Below, one piece after another: positions 1 to 6,125 of a stretch of DNA of 6,458 bases. Source of the stretch: Thermoplasmata archaeon (GTDB lineage: Archaea; Thermoplasmatota; Thermoplasmata; SG8-5; JAGLSY01); contig JAGLQE010000309.1 in NCBI GenBank assembly GCA_023137005.1, positions 1 through 6,458 of the forward strand, given 5' to 3'. Every line of letters begins with the position of its first letter. Position 1 is the stretch's first letter. The notes under the pieces are model-generated. The model made no database searches, had not been told where the DNA came from, and worked only from the letters and a program-made list of their open reading frames with translations. The translations under genes were made by a program, and so were the position numbers.

Positions 1-68
1 GGCGGGGTGGTCTTCATCCTTTGAGACATTATCCCCACTGCCACACCCAGCTTAACAAACCTGCCCAT
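1..68 (-). CDS. Possible start of a further gene, cut by the left edge
   Basis: On the minus strand an ATG at 68-66 follows immediately after the TAG stop (71-69) of the upstream 132-aa gene. The frame stays open for 22 codons to the window edge, reading MGRFVKLGVAVGIMSQRMKT and then TP. Zero spacing to the previous stop would suit an operon. The weak points are that there is no convincing Shine-Dalgarno motif directly upstream, that 22 open codons can easily occur by chance, and that the peptide matches no family I recognise. It lies in the same frame as the upstream gene, so a chance in-frame continuation after the stop is an equally simple explanation. Confidence 0.3.
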   Translation of the reverse strand, partial: MGRFVKLGVAVGIMSQRMKTTP

Positions 69-467
69 CTACCCAAAATACGTGATCAGACCACCGATCC
101 CGATCATTATGCCACCAGCCAAGACCATCAATATCATGAATACGAACTGGGAGTCACGCCTTTTGCTTCTCTCTTTCGCCACCTTCTCATAATAGTTACT
201 GTGATGTGATCCATGCATAGCGGCAGAATGTATAATAGCCCTCTCCGAGCCGCCACCGCCGACCTGTGCCCCGATCCCCATGATGAGTATGCCAGATATG
301 AACATGGCATAGGAAATGGAAGTGGTAAAGTCGGTCTCGCTCTTTACGGCAAATATGATCGAACCTATAATGGCGATGATAACAGTTACACCGATTATCT
401 TGGCGAACAGCTTCAACATCTTGCTCAATGGATTCTCTTTCCCTTTTTCTTTTCCTTTCTCTTCCAT
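69..467 (-). CDS. Small membrane protein with three predicted helices, unknown function
   Basis: This 132-aa protein is not a family I recognise with confidence. The N-terminus (residues 1-16) is a charged Lys/Glu-rich stretch. Predicted membrane helices are at about 20-41, 48-70 and 108-130, the last rich in Gly (a GGIMIGIGG run). The loop at 71-107 carries a basic patch (KERSKRR), so by the positive-inside rule it should be cytoplasmic, with the N-terminus inside and the C-terminus outside. That loop also holds four histidines (80, 85, 88, 89). The layout vaguely recalls small DUF3899-like membrane proteins, but I cannot verify this. The ATG at 467 was chosen because a TATA-like box sits about 25 bp upstream, fitting a leaderless mRNA. 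The gene is separated from the transporter operon by 72 nt and is probably transcribed on its own. The stop is TAG. Confidence 0.8.
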   Translation of the reverse strand: MEEKGKEKGKENPLSKMLKLFAKIIGVTVIIAIIGSIIFAVKSETDFTTSISYAMFISGILIMGIGAQVGGGGSERAIIHSAAMHGSHHSNYYEKVAKERSKRRDSQFVFMILMVLAGGIMIGIGGLITYFG

Positions 468-488
468 GAACCCTGATTTACTTTCGCG

Positions 489-496
489 CTTATAAG
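489..496 (-). promoter_or_regulatory. TATA-like box of the 132-aa membrane protein gene
   Basis: The octamer CTTATAAG lies in the only sizeable gene-free gap of the window. Its centre is about 25 bp from the ATG at 467, which would place the transcription start at or within a base or two of the start codon. No strong Shine-Dalgarno motif lies between it and the ATG, in contrast with the internal operon genes, so a leaderless transcript is the simplest reading. The six bases directly upstream on the minus strand (GTATCC) are not a good purine-rich BRE. The octamer is itself a palindrome, so orientation is inferred from the gene. Confidence 0.5.
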
Positions 497-503
497 GATA
501 CTA

Positions 504-515
504 TGGGATTTCCCA
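504..515. repeat. Short palindrome TGGGA-TT-TCCCA upstream of the TATA-like box
   Basis: Two perfect 5-bp inverted arms are separated by 2 bp. The element ends 8 bp upstream of the TATA-like box at 489-496. A two-fold symmetric site here is where archaeal activators commonly bind, so it could be an operator; with arms this short it could also be chance. Confidence 0.3.
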
Positions 516-539
516 GGGCATTCCCGAAAGAACATGCCC
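516..539. repeat. Inverted repeat GGGCAT / ATGCCC just after the operon's last stop
   Basis: Arms at 516-521 and 534-539 are perfect 6-bp inverted repeats around a 12-nt loop. On the minus strand the hairpin begins right after the TAG (542-540) of the 166-aa membrane protein, so it could stabilise or mark the 3' end of the transporter operon mRNA. There is no strong T-run behind it of the kind that archaeal terminators rely on, so I do not call it a terminator. Confidence 0.3.
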
Positions 540-1040
540 CTATTCACTCCGCTCCTCATTCCTATCCTCCCATTCCTTGAAAGGGCGAGGGTCGGGTGTC
601 AGGTACGTGTCATTGAGATGAATGCCGAAGAAGGATATGAGAAATATCACAATGAAGGACATGATAGCATGGGGGAGGGACAGCCTTATCATCATGAAGA
701 TGTCTGAAGATACATCCAAAGATATCAATTCCCCACTCATCCCGGGACTGCTGAATATAAGTGAACTGAAGAGAGCGGCCGAAGCCACGATACCAAGTGT
801 CCCCACAAGGCACCATTCTATCTCTTCCAGCAGGATGCCGATGATGATGCCAATGATAACAAGTACAAGGATGAGATAGAGAGAAGAGAACTCATTTTGG
901 AAGGGAGCACTGAGCTCGGGGAAGATCGAATAGAATATAAGATAACCAAGAGAGAAACCAGAGAATATCGACAAGGCGATTATCTTGAGCAGGATATTCA
1001 CCTTCCCGGTTGCCAGGATATTGGGGACCTCGAATTTCAT
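540..1040 (-). CDS. Four-helix membrane protein, last gene of the transporter operon, unknown function
   Basis: This 166-aa protein is of no family I recognise. Predicted membrane helices are at about 17-40, 54-71, 77-97 and 121-141. The N-terminus has two lysines before helix 1, and the charged C-terminal tail (about 142-166, ending NEERSE) should be cytoplasmic too. The two presumed outer loops (41-53 and 98-120) are short. A GTG at 1052 in the same frame would add four residues, but I prefer the ATG at 1040: it forms an ATGA overlap with the TGA of the upstream gene, and a GAGGTG Shine-Dalgarno at 1050-1055 sits 9 nt before it, while the GTG lies inside that motif. The overlap with the preceding membrane-anchored gene suggests the two products are made together and may form a complex. 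The stop is TAG. Confidence 0.82.
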   Translation of the reverse strand: MKFEVPNILATGKVNILLKIIALSIFSGFSLGYLIFYSIFPELSAPFQNEFSSLYLILVLVIIGIIIGILLEEIEWCLVGTLGIVASAALFSSLIFSSPGMSGELISLDVSSDIFMMIRLSLPHAIMSFIVIFLISFFGIHLNDTYLTPDPRPFKEWEDRNEERSE

Positions 1041-1705
1041 AAGGACCACCACCTCGCTTCTCTTATTATCACATGGGAATCCGACAAGGCACCGTATTCC
1101 TTGGGTATATCATCGATGAATATTATGAGCCTGGCATAGCCATACCATTCCAGTTCCAGATCATTTTCTGATGAATGATCATGGATATCGTTCAAGACCA
1201 TTAGGGTCCTATCATCATTGACATCACGATCTCCCAGGCCGACCTCCAGCATCAGGTACTCTGTGACATTGCTGTTTGGCTCGATGTGGATCACCTTGTC
1301 AGTATAGAATTCATAGGCTTTTAATGCCCCATAATAATATTGTACACCATCCGAGGTCTTGATCGTGAGATCACGGCTAGCCCTGCTGGCATTGAGTCCG
1401 TTCTCGGCCGGAAGATCGCGCAGATAGACCAAACATGATAGGGTCCATATGGACAATCTCATATTACTGGGATTGGAGATCGTGAAACTGGCTAGCACGG
1501 TGACATGGTCTATATCATCCTGGTTGTCGTCCACATAGAATATTTCGGGCTCCATGTCCAATTCAACGGTGGTAAGGTGTTTGGCCTTGGCTATCTGTGT
1601 ATAATTGTCCATGGTCATTATAGAAAACGTCATGGTGACCAAGAATATCGATATGATGAATGCCCAACAGAATTTTCTTATCCTGGATGATGATCTCTCA
1701 TTCAT
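1037..1705 (-). CDS. Membrane-anchored extracytoplasmic protein, possible LEA14-like beta-sandwich
   Basis: This 222-aa protein starts with a basic stretch (residues 7-11) followed by one hydrophobic helix at about 13-31, which reads as a signal anchor with the remaining 190 residues outside the cell. There is no lipobox cysteine, so it is probably not a lipoprotein. The outer part alternates short hydrophobic strands with polar turns and has three possible N-glycosylation sequons (N34, N105, N146). The stretch around 68-96 (strand, then SNPSNMRLSIWTL, then strand) resembles the NP-containing turn of LEA14/WHy beta-sandwich domains; this is a pattern impression only. The ATG lies 6 nt after the dppF stop, with a modest GGAG at 1717-1720, so the gene is in the transporter operon. 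It ends in an ATGA overlap with the four-helix gene. An accessory role near the transporter is inferred from position. Confidence 0.82.
   Translation of the reverse strand: MNERSSSRIRKFCWAFIISIFLVTMTFSIMTMDNYTQIAKAKHLTTVELDMEPEIFYVDDNQDDIDHVTVLASFTISNPSNMRLSIWTLSCLVYLRDLPAENGLNASRASRDLTIKTSDGVQYYYGALKAYEFYTDKVIHIEPNSNVTEYLMLEVGLGDRDVNDDRTLMVLNDIHDHSSENDLELEWYGYARLIIFIDDIPKEYGALSDSHVIIREARWWSL
1050..1055 (-). promoter_or_regulatory. Shine-Dalgarno GAGGTG deciding the start of the 166-aa membrane protein
   Basis: GAGGTG matches the complement of the archaeal 16S rRNA 3' end. It stands 9 nt before the ATG at 1040-1038. The competing upstream GTG (1052-1050) overlaps the motif itself and therefore cannot use it. 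Confidence 0.65.
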
Positions 1706-1711
1706 CGAATA

Positions 1712-2815
1712 TTACTCTCCATCTTGTCCAGATAAGATTTCCCCTTCCTCTAATTCCCCTTCCATATACTCAGGAGATAAACTTCCAAGTCCCAATTCCT
1801 TCGGGGTCTTCACTGGAGAGGCATACAGCTCCTCGGCAAAGAAGCAGTTGACGAAATGGCCATCACTGACCTCCACCCTCTCTGGCAATTTTTCCTTGCA
1901 TATGTCCATGGCATACATACAGCGTGGGTGGAATCGGCACCCCTTGGGCAGGTTTATGGGGCTGGGAATATCCCCTGCTATCGGCACATCCTCCCACTCA
2001 TAATCTGGATCTGGAATGGGCACGGCGGCCAGTAATGCCCTCGTGTACGGGTGGACCGGGTTCATGATGACATCATCGGTCTCGCTGGTCTCCACCATGT
2101 CGCCGAGATACATCACACCTAGATCATCGGACATGTACCTAGCAATTGCTACATCGTGTGTGACGAAAACATAGGATATCTTGTATTTCTCCTTGAGGTC
2201 CAGCATTAGATTCATCACGCCAGCTCTGATGGACACATCCAACATGGAAACTGGCTCATCGGCTATGATGAACTTCGGATTGACGACCAAAGCTCGGGCT
2301 ATAGCCACCCTTTGCCTCTGCCCCCCGCTAAGCTCGTGAGGATAACGATCTATCATCTCTTCGGGTGTTTTCATACCCGCATCCATCAGGGCCTTGAAGA
2401 CAGCGTCCTTGCGCTCTCCCTGGCTCTGGCCGGACTCATGAACAGTAAGTGGGTCCGCCACGGATTGGAATACGGTCAATCTTGGATTGAGAGATTCGTA
2501 AGGATCCTGGAATATCATCTGCATATTGGACCTGAATTGCTTCAACTCCTTCTTTTGAAGGCCCGATATGTCCCGACCCATGAACTCGATCTTTCCATCT
2601 GTTATGGTCTCCAGCCGAGATATGCATCGTCCAATGGTGGTCTTGCCACACCCGGACTCGCCCACCAGGCCGAATATCTTGCCTTTATCAATGGAGAAAG
2701 AGACATCATCCACAGCCTTGACATAGAGAGATGGCTGGCGGAAGGAGAGTATTCCCTGCTTTAATTCGAAATACTTCTTCACATTCTCAAGTTTCAGAAT
2801 AGCGTCCTCGCTCAT
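1712..2815 (-). CDS. dppF: Peptide-type ABC transporter ATPase, DppF/OppF family
   Basis: This is a 367-aa cytoplasmic ATPase that pairs with DppD to power import through DppBC. Visible motifs in order are: Walker A GESGCGKTT (52-60), Q-loop Gln103 in IFQDP, ABC signature LSGGQ (162-166), Walker B FIIADEP with catalytic Glu187, D-loop MLDVS (191-195), and switch His220. The C-terminal oligopeptide-transporter domain follows, with NPVHPYTRALLAAVP (252-266) and four cysteines at 293, 299, 306 and 324. These are spaced like the iron-sulfur-type motif of this family, and the spacing is identical to that in the neighbouring DppD. All catalytic residues are present. The last 35 or so residues form an acidic tail beyond the usual family end. 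The ATG overlaps the dppD stop as ATGA and has AGGAGG at 2824-2829, 8 nt upstream. The exact substrate (di- or oligopeptide, nickel, sugar oligomer) cannot be told from the ATPase. Confidence 0.95.
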   Translation of the reverse strand: MSEDAILKLENVKKYFELKQGILSFRQPSLYVKAVDDVSFSIDKGKIFGLVGESGCGKTTIGRCISRLETITDGKIEFMGRDISGLQKKELKQFRSNMQMIFQDPYESLNPRLTVFQSVADPLTVHESGQSQGERKDAVFKALMDAGMKTPEEMIDRYPHELSGGQRQRVAIARALVVNPKFIIADEPVSMLDVSIRAGVMNLMLDLKEKYKISYVFVTHDVAIARYMSDDLGVMYLGDMVETSETDDVIMNPVHPYTRALLAAVPIPDPDYEWEDVPIAGDIPSPINLPKGCRFHPRCMYAMDICKEKLPERVEVSDGHFVNCFFAEELYASPVKTPKELGLGSLSPEYMEGELEEGEILSGQDGE

Positions 2816-3828
2816 CGGACCTCCCTCCTGAGTGTGCCTGCTTGAAGTTCTTTAGCAAAATGGCATTGAGACAGCTGGCCAGTCTCCATCTGCTGAATTG
2901 GAGGATCCTGCTCCTGACAAATGGACTTGGCATATCGACATCTTGGATGGAAATGACAACCAGAAGGTGGGTTCACCAGGCTTGGAGGGTCTCCCGGGAT
3001 GGACATGAGCTCCTTTCTCTCTCCTCTCAGATTGGGAAAGCCAGCGAAAAGGGCCTCGGTGTATGGATTGGAGGTTCTCTTGAACACATCCCCTATCTTG
3101 CCCTGTTCCATTATCATACCAGCGTACATCACGGCTATCTTGTCAGCGGTATTGGCGACCACCGACACATCATGGGTTATGATGACCATGGCCGTATCGA
3201 ATTTCTTCTGGATCTTGTTCATCTCAGATAGAATACGTCTCTGCATTATGACATCCAGTGCCGTCGTTGGCTCATCAGCGATTATCAGACTGGGATTGTG
3301 GACCAATGCCATCGCGATCATGGCCCTCTGTCTCATTCCTCCACTGTATTCATGAGGATAGTTGTTTATCCGGTCACTGGGTATCCCAACAAGGTCATAT
3401 AATTCCTTTATCCTCTCGAGAGATTCTTCCTTGGTGACGTCCTTGTGTATCCGGATGGCCTCGTCGATCTGATCACCAATGGTGTAAACCGGATTGAAGG
3501 CATTCATGGCCCCCTGGAATATCATGGATATCTCATTCCATCTCAGAGAGCGTATCTCGGCCTGATAGCCCTCTAGGCTACCATTCTTCTTGATAGAGGG
3601 GGTTAGGATATCCTTTCCCTTGAACATCACCTTACCTCCTATTATCCGGGCATTGTCCGGAAGTAATTGAGTTATTGCATATCCTAGGGTGGTCTTTCCA
3701 CAGCCTGATTCTCCAACCAGGCCCAAGGTCTCACCCTCATCCAGTTGCAAGCTAACATTTTCCACCGCATGCACCATGCCATCCTTGATCGTGAAGTTCA
3801 CTGTGAGGTTCTTGACGTCCAATAACAT
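2812..3828 (-). CDS. dppD: Peptide-type ABC transporter ATPase, DppD/OppD family
   Basis: This is a 338-aa cytoplasmic ATPase, the partner of DppF. Motifs are: Walker A GESGCGKTT (39-47), Q-loop Gln105 in MIFQGAMNAFNP, signature YSGGM (161-165, the DppD/OppD variant of LSGGQ), Walker B LIIADEP with Glu186, D-loop ALDV (190-193), and switch His219. The C-terminal domain has NPYTEALFAGFP (254-265) and cysteines 291, 297, 304 and 322. The variant signature with PHEYSGGMRQR context separates DppD from DppF and supports the assignment. The length is normal for the family. The ATG lies one base after the dppC stop, with AGGAGG at 3836-3841, 7 nt upstream and inside the last dppC codons. The 3' end overlaps the dppF start as ATGA. 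Both ATPases keep their Walker B Glu and switch His, so both sites look catalytically competent. Confidence 0.95.
   Translation of the reverse strand: MLLDVKNLTVNFTIKDGMVHAVENVSLQLDEGETLGLVGESGCGKTTLGYAITQLLPDNARIIGGKVMFKGKDILTPSIKKNGSLEGYQAEIRSLRWNEISMIFQGAMNAFNPVYTIGDQIDEAIRIHKDVTKEESLERIKELYDLVGIPSDRINNYPHEYSGGMRQRAMIAMALVHNPSLIIADEPTTALDVIMQRRILSEMNKIQKKFDTAMVIITHDVSVVANTADKIAVMYAGMIMEQGKIGDVFKRTSNPYTEALFAGFPNLRGERKELMSIPGDPPSLVNPPSGCHFHPRCRYAKSICQEQDPPIQQMETGQLSQCHFAKELQAGTLRREVR
2824..2829 (-). promoter_or_regulatory. Shine-Dalgarno AGGAGG of dppF
   Basis: The motif lies inside the end of dppD, 8 nt before the dppF ATG. A second GGAGGT (2819-2824) overlaps it but is only 3 nt from the ATG, too close to be the main site. 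Together with the ATGA overlap it supports coupled translation of the two ATPases. Confidence 0.6.
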
Positions 3829-3829
3829 T

Positions 3830-6124
3830 CTATCGCCTCCTCAGTCTTGGATTGACTATCTCATCCACGCCTCTTCCCACCAGATAGAAACCCAATGAAA
3901 GGAAGGTTATGGCCAAGCCAGGTGGAAGCATCCACCAGGGTGCGATCAATGAATGTCCACTGGTCTGTATAGTGGATAGCATATTGCCCCATGAGATGGC
4001 CTTCGGATCCCCGAGTCCCAGATAGCTCAATGCGGCCTCTGTCAGAATGGCCCCCGCGACGAAGAGGGTCATGTAAAGGAAGGTGAAGGGCATGACATTG
4101 GGAGCCAGATGCTTCAGGATTATCTTGGTATCACTGGAGCCAGATACCTGGGCTGCGTCAATGAAGGCTCTTTCCTTCAGGGAAAGGGTCTGTGCACGAA
4201 CAACCCTGGCAATGCCAGGCCAACCTAGTAAGGCCAGGATTATCACGATATTCCATATGGATTGCCCCTGTATCTGGGACCAAATAAGAACTATCGGCAG
4301 GAATGGGATCGTAAGGGCGATATCAGTGATCCTCATCAGTACGGTGTCTATGTGACCACCATAATAACCAGATACCAAACCCACAAGGGTTCCAACAACA
4401 ACAGAGAAGAACGCTGCAGTAAGACCCACGAACAAAGCCACACGGCTTCCATAGATAAGATGAGTAAGGATATCGTGGCCAACATTGTCCGTACCCAATG
4501 GATAATAATTTCCCGATGGATAGGTTCCGGGAGGCAGTGCGCCCAGGCTTGTTCCTATGGATTGGAATATGATCATGGTGTCTGTTTCTGGGTTATAGAA
4601 CATATTGTACATCTCAACAGATGTCATTGTCGTACTGTATTTTGTACCACCGAAACTACCAAAATACATAAGCTGAGCGTCTTTGGAACCCGTGAAGAAT
4701 ATCTCCTTCATGCCCCTATCGGTATATGGTGTGTCAACAGAGAAGGTTGTCTGGGATGCCCAAACCACTCCTTCAGTATCCAGAGCATAGACAAGAGAGG
4801 CCTCCCTGACCGAGAACACTGTGACCGCCAGGGTCTTCATGGTTCCCATGAACGATGTGCTGGGGATGCCTTGGCCATCAATATTGAACACCGTGCTATT
4901 TACAGGAATAGCACCAGAGTAATAATTGAGGGTCACATATGAACTACCATCTATCGCCGCAAATGGGGTGATATCGATCTGTGCACCCTGTCCATTGAAT
5001 TCTCCCAGCAGGGATTTCGAAGAAACATCGAATATCTTCATTGAAAATTCATCACCAACCGCAGTCGGGATGTAGAGCTTGGGGGTCGCATCTGGGCTTC
5101 TGAAATACCCAACAGGTGCCGTGAATTGAACTGGCTCATCGCTTATATTGAAATCGAACACACTGTCCGGAGTGCCGTTCGTGGAGGTATTGAAGAAATG
5201 GATCGTGCCATTGACCGAAGGTACATAGATCCCTGTCACTTCATCCCGATACTTGGGATTGTCAAATGTATACGCCAATGGTTCCTGAGTTATGCTGATG
5301 TTCTTATCCAGCATCCTGCGAACATCATCTATGCCTCTTTCATTCCAGCAATACTCGAACTCATAGGAGATTATACGGGTCTCATTGGCCAGATTGACAT
5401 ATCTATAAGGACCATGCAAATAACTGAACCATATATCTGTGACTTTCTTCTGAGAAGGCGGATTGAACATATCACCCGAAGATGTGGTGTCTACATTCAT
5501 CCAGACAGGTATGAAATCAATATCATCCTGAAAAAGGATGGTCTCTGTGAAAGGGTCCAAAATAACAAATGTTGAATTGGCCATGAATGTAAGCAGGCCT
5601 GCCTCGATCTTCTCACCATATGAGGAAGCAAATGAGGTGGATGAATTATAGCCTCTGGCAGGGGCCACATAATGGATCTGTGAAAGGGGCAGATCGAGCC
5701 CATAGTCCGAGATATCCAGTTCGAGGCTCATATTGCCTGCATCAAAGGGGCCTTCAGTGTATGCTCTTTGGGTATAGTCCATCTGGATAGTGCCGTCCTC
5801 ATTGGCCAGAATGAACCACATACCTCCGTCCATGGCAGATTCACCAGGGGTCGTGGGACCAATGACCACCGAGTGATATCCTTCGACGATCGGATATTCC
5901 ATCTCGATCCTTTCGATGGAGAACATATCCTCTGCAGGCGCGATGAAGGCGGGATCGTAGGGGGCCAACCAAGGTGCGAAGATGGCTGTGAAGGCGAAGG
6001 CAAAGATTATTGACAGACCAGCAATACCTGGTTTGCTTTCCTTCAACATGGTGAGGGCCTTCTTGGTCGATAAGATAAGAGGCCTGAAACGGGAAATTAT
6101 CTGATCATCGGGTTTGTTAAGCAT
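3830..6124 (-). CDS. dppC: DppC-family ABC permease with a giant extracytoplasmic insertion
   Basis: This is a 764-aa inner permease subunit; usual DppC proteins are about 300 aa. Residues 1-32 are cytoplasmic, helix 1 is at about 33-54, and the family motif LAPYDP is at 53-58. The next conserved block, PLGTDNVGHD, comes only at 542-551, so about 480 residues are inserted between them. After it the normal permease core resumes: helices at about 558-585, 597-618, 621-638, 676-700 and 730-750, with the EAA coupling loop at about 654-676 (DAAQVSG...LKHLAPN) that contacts the ATPases, and the typical ending DEIVNPRLRRR. The insert should face the outside because helix 1 exits there. The reading frame is unbroken through the insert, and the protein has one cysteine (C259). 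The ATG lies one base after the dppB stop with GAGGT at 6131-6135, 6 nt upstream. The stop is TAG, one base before dppD. Confidence 0.93.
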   Translation of the reverse strand: MLNKPDDQIISRFRPLILSTKKALTMLKESKPGIAGLSIIFAFAFTAIFAPWLAPYDPAFIAPAEDMFSIERIEMEYPIVEGYHSVVIGPTTPGESAMDGGMWFILANEDGTIQMDYTQRAYTEGPFDAGNMSLELDISDYGLDLPLSQIHYVAPARGYNSSTSFASSYGEKIEAGLLTFMANSTFVILDPFTETILFQDDIDFIPVWMNVDTTSSGDMFNPPSQKKVTDIWFSYLHGPYRYVNLANETRIISYEFEYCWNERGIDDVRRMLDKNISITQEPLAYTFDNPKYRDEVTGIYVPSVNGTIHFFNTSTNGTPDSVFDFNISDEPVQFTAPVGYFRSPDATPKLYIPTAVGDEFSMKIFDVSSKSLLGEFNGQGAQIDITPFAAIDGSSYVTLNYYSGAIPVNSTVFNIDGQGIPSTSFMGTMKTLAVTVFSVREASLVYALDTEGVVWASQTTFSVDTPYTDRGMKEIFFTGSKDAQLMYFGSFGGTKYSTTMTSVEMYNMFYNPETDTMIIFQSIGTSLGALPPGTYPSGNYYPLGTDNVGHDILTHLIYGSRVALFVGLTAAFFSVVVGTLVGLVSGYYGGHIDTVLMRITDIALTIPFLPIVLIWSQIQGQSIWNIVIILALLGWPGIARVVRAQTLSLKERAFIDAAQVSGSSDTKIILKHLAPNVMPFTFLYMTLFVAGAILTEAALSYLGLGDPKAISWGNMLSTIQTSGHSLIAPWWMLPPGLAITFLSLGFYLVGRGVDEIVNPRLRRR
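3836..3841 (-). promoter_or_regulatory. Shine-Dalgarno AGGAGG of dppD
   Basis: The two AGG codons for the penultimate arginines of DppC double as a full AGGAGG, 7 nt before the dppD ATG. This fixes the dppD start and ties it to translation of dppC. Confidence 0.65.
4511..5950 (-). other. Region coding the 480-residue extracytoplasmic insert of DppC, possible beta-propeller
   Basis: This corresponds to DppC residues 59-538. It has no long hydrophobic helix and is full of short beta-prone stretches. Units that begin with a hydrophobic strand and are followed by a turn and a second strand start near residues 297 (GIYVPSVNGTIHFF), 348 (KLYIPTAVGDEF), 395 (SYVTLNYYSG), 443 (SLVYALDTEGVVWASQ) and 484 (QLMYFGSFGG). 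Spacings are 41-51 residues, and two looser ones lie near 101 and 176. The 443 unit looks most like a PQQ/WD-type propeller blade. Ten N-X-S/T sequons fall here (131, 160, 183, 247, 275, 305, 312, 316, 326, 409) and none in the rest of the protein. The fold and role are inferred. Candidates are a built-in substrate receptor, a docking surface for the binding protein, or an anchor to surface glycoproteins. Confidence 0.6.
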
Positions 6125-6125
6125 T

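Noticed and set aside
69..71. TAG read as pyrrolysine
   Set aside because: Three of the seven stop codons seen in the window are TAG, and the one ending dppC is followed one base later by the dppD ATG in another frame with its own Shine-Dalgarno, so TAG serves as a normal stop.
1041..1052. GTG start at 1052 for the four-helix membrane protein
   Set aside because: That GTG is part of the GAGGTG Shine-Dalgarno motif; the ATG at 1040 has proper spacing and an ATGA overlap with the upstream gene.
2312..2764. Open frame of 150 codons on the plus strand opposite dppF
   Set aside because: It overlaps the Walker A and signature regions of dppF on the other strand, and the predicted protein resembles nothing coherent.
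4262..4942. Open frame of 226 codons on the plus strand opposite the dppC insert
   Set aside because: It lies entirely antisense to dppC, its residue makeup is unlike a folded protein (scattered His, Cys, Arg with no hydrophobic pattern), and it has no promoter or ribosome site of note. The minus-strand frame has clear family motifs on both sides.
5126..5575. Open frame of 149 codons on the plus strand, also opposite the dppC insert
   Set aside because: It is a shadow of dppC in another frame with no recognisable motif. Long antisense frames are expected when the coding strand uses few codons whose complement is a stop.
3830..6124. The oversized dppC as a result of a frameshift, an inserted mobile element or two fused genes
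   Set aside because: The frame is continuous, there are no terminal inverted repeats or transposase-like motifs at the insert borders, and both permease halves keep intact conserved residues. It reads as a genuine insertion domain.
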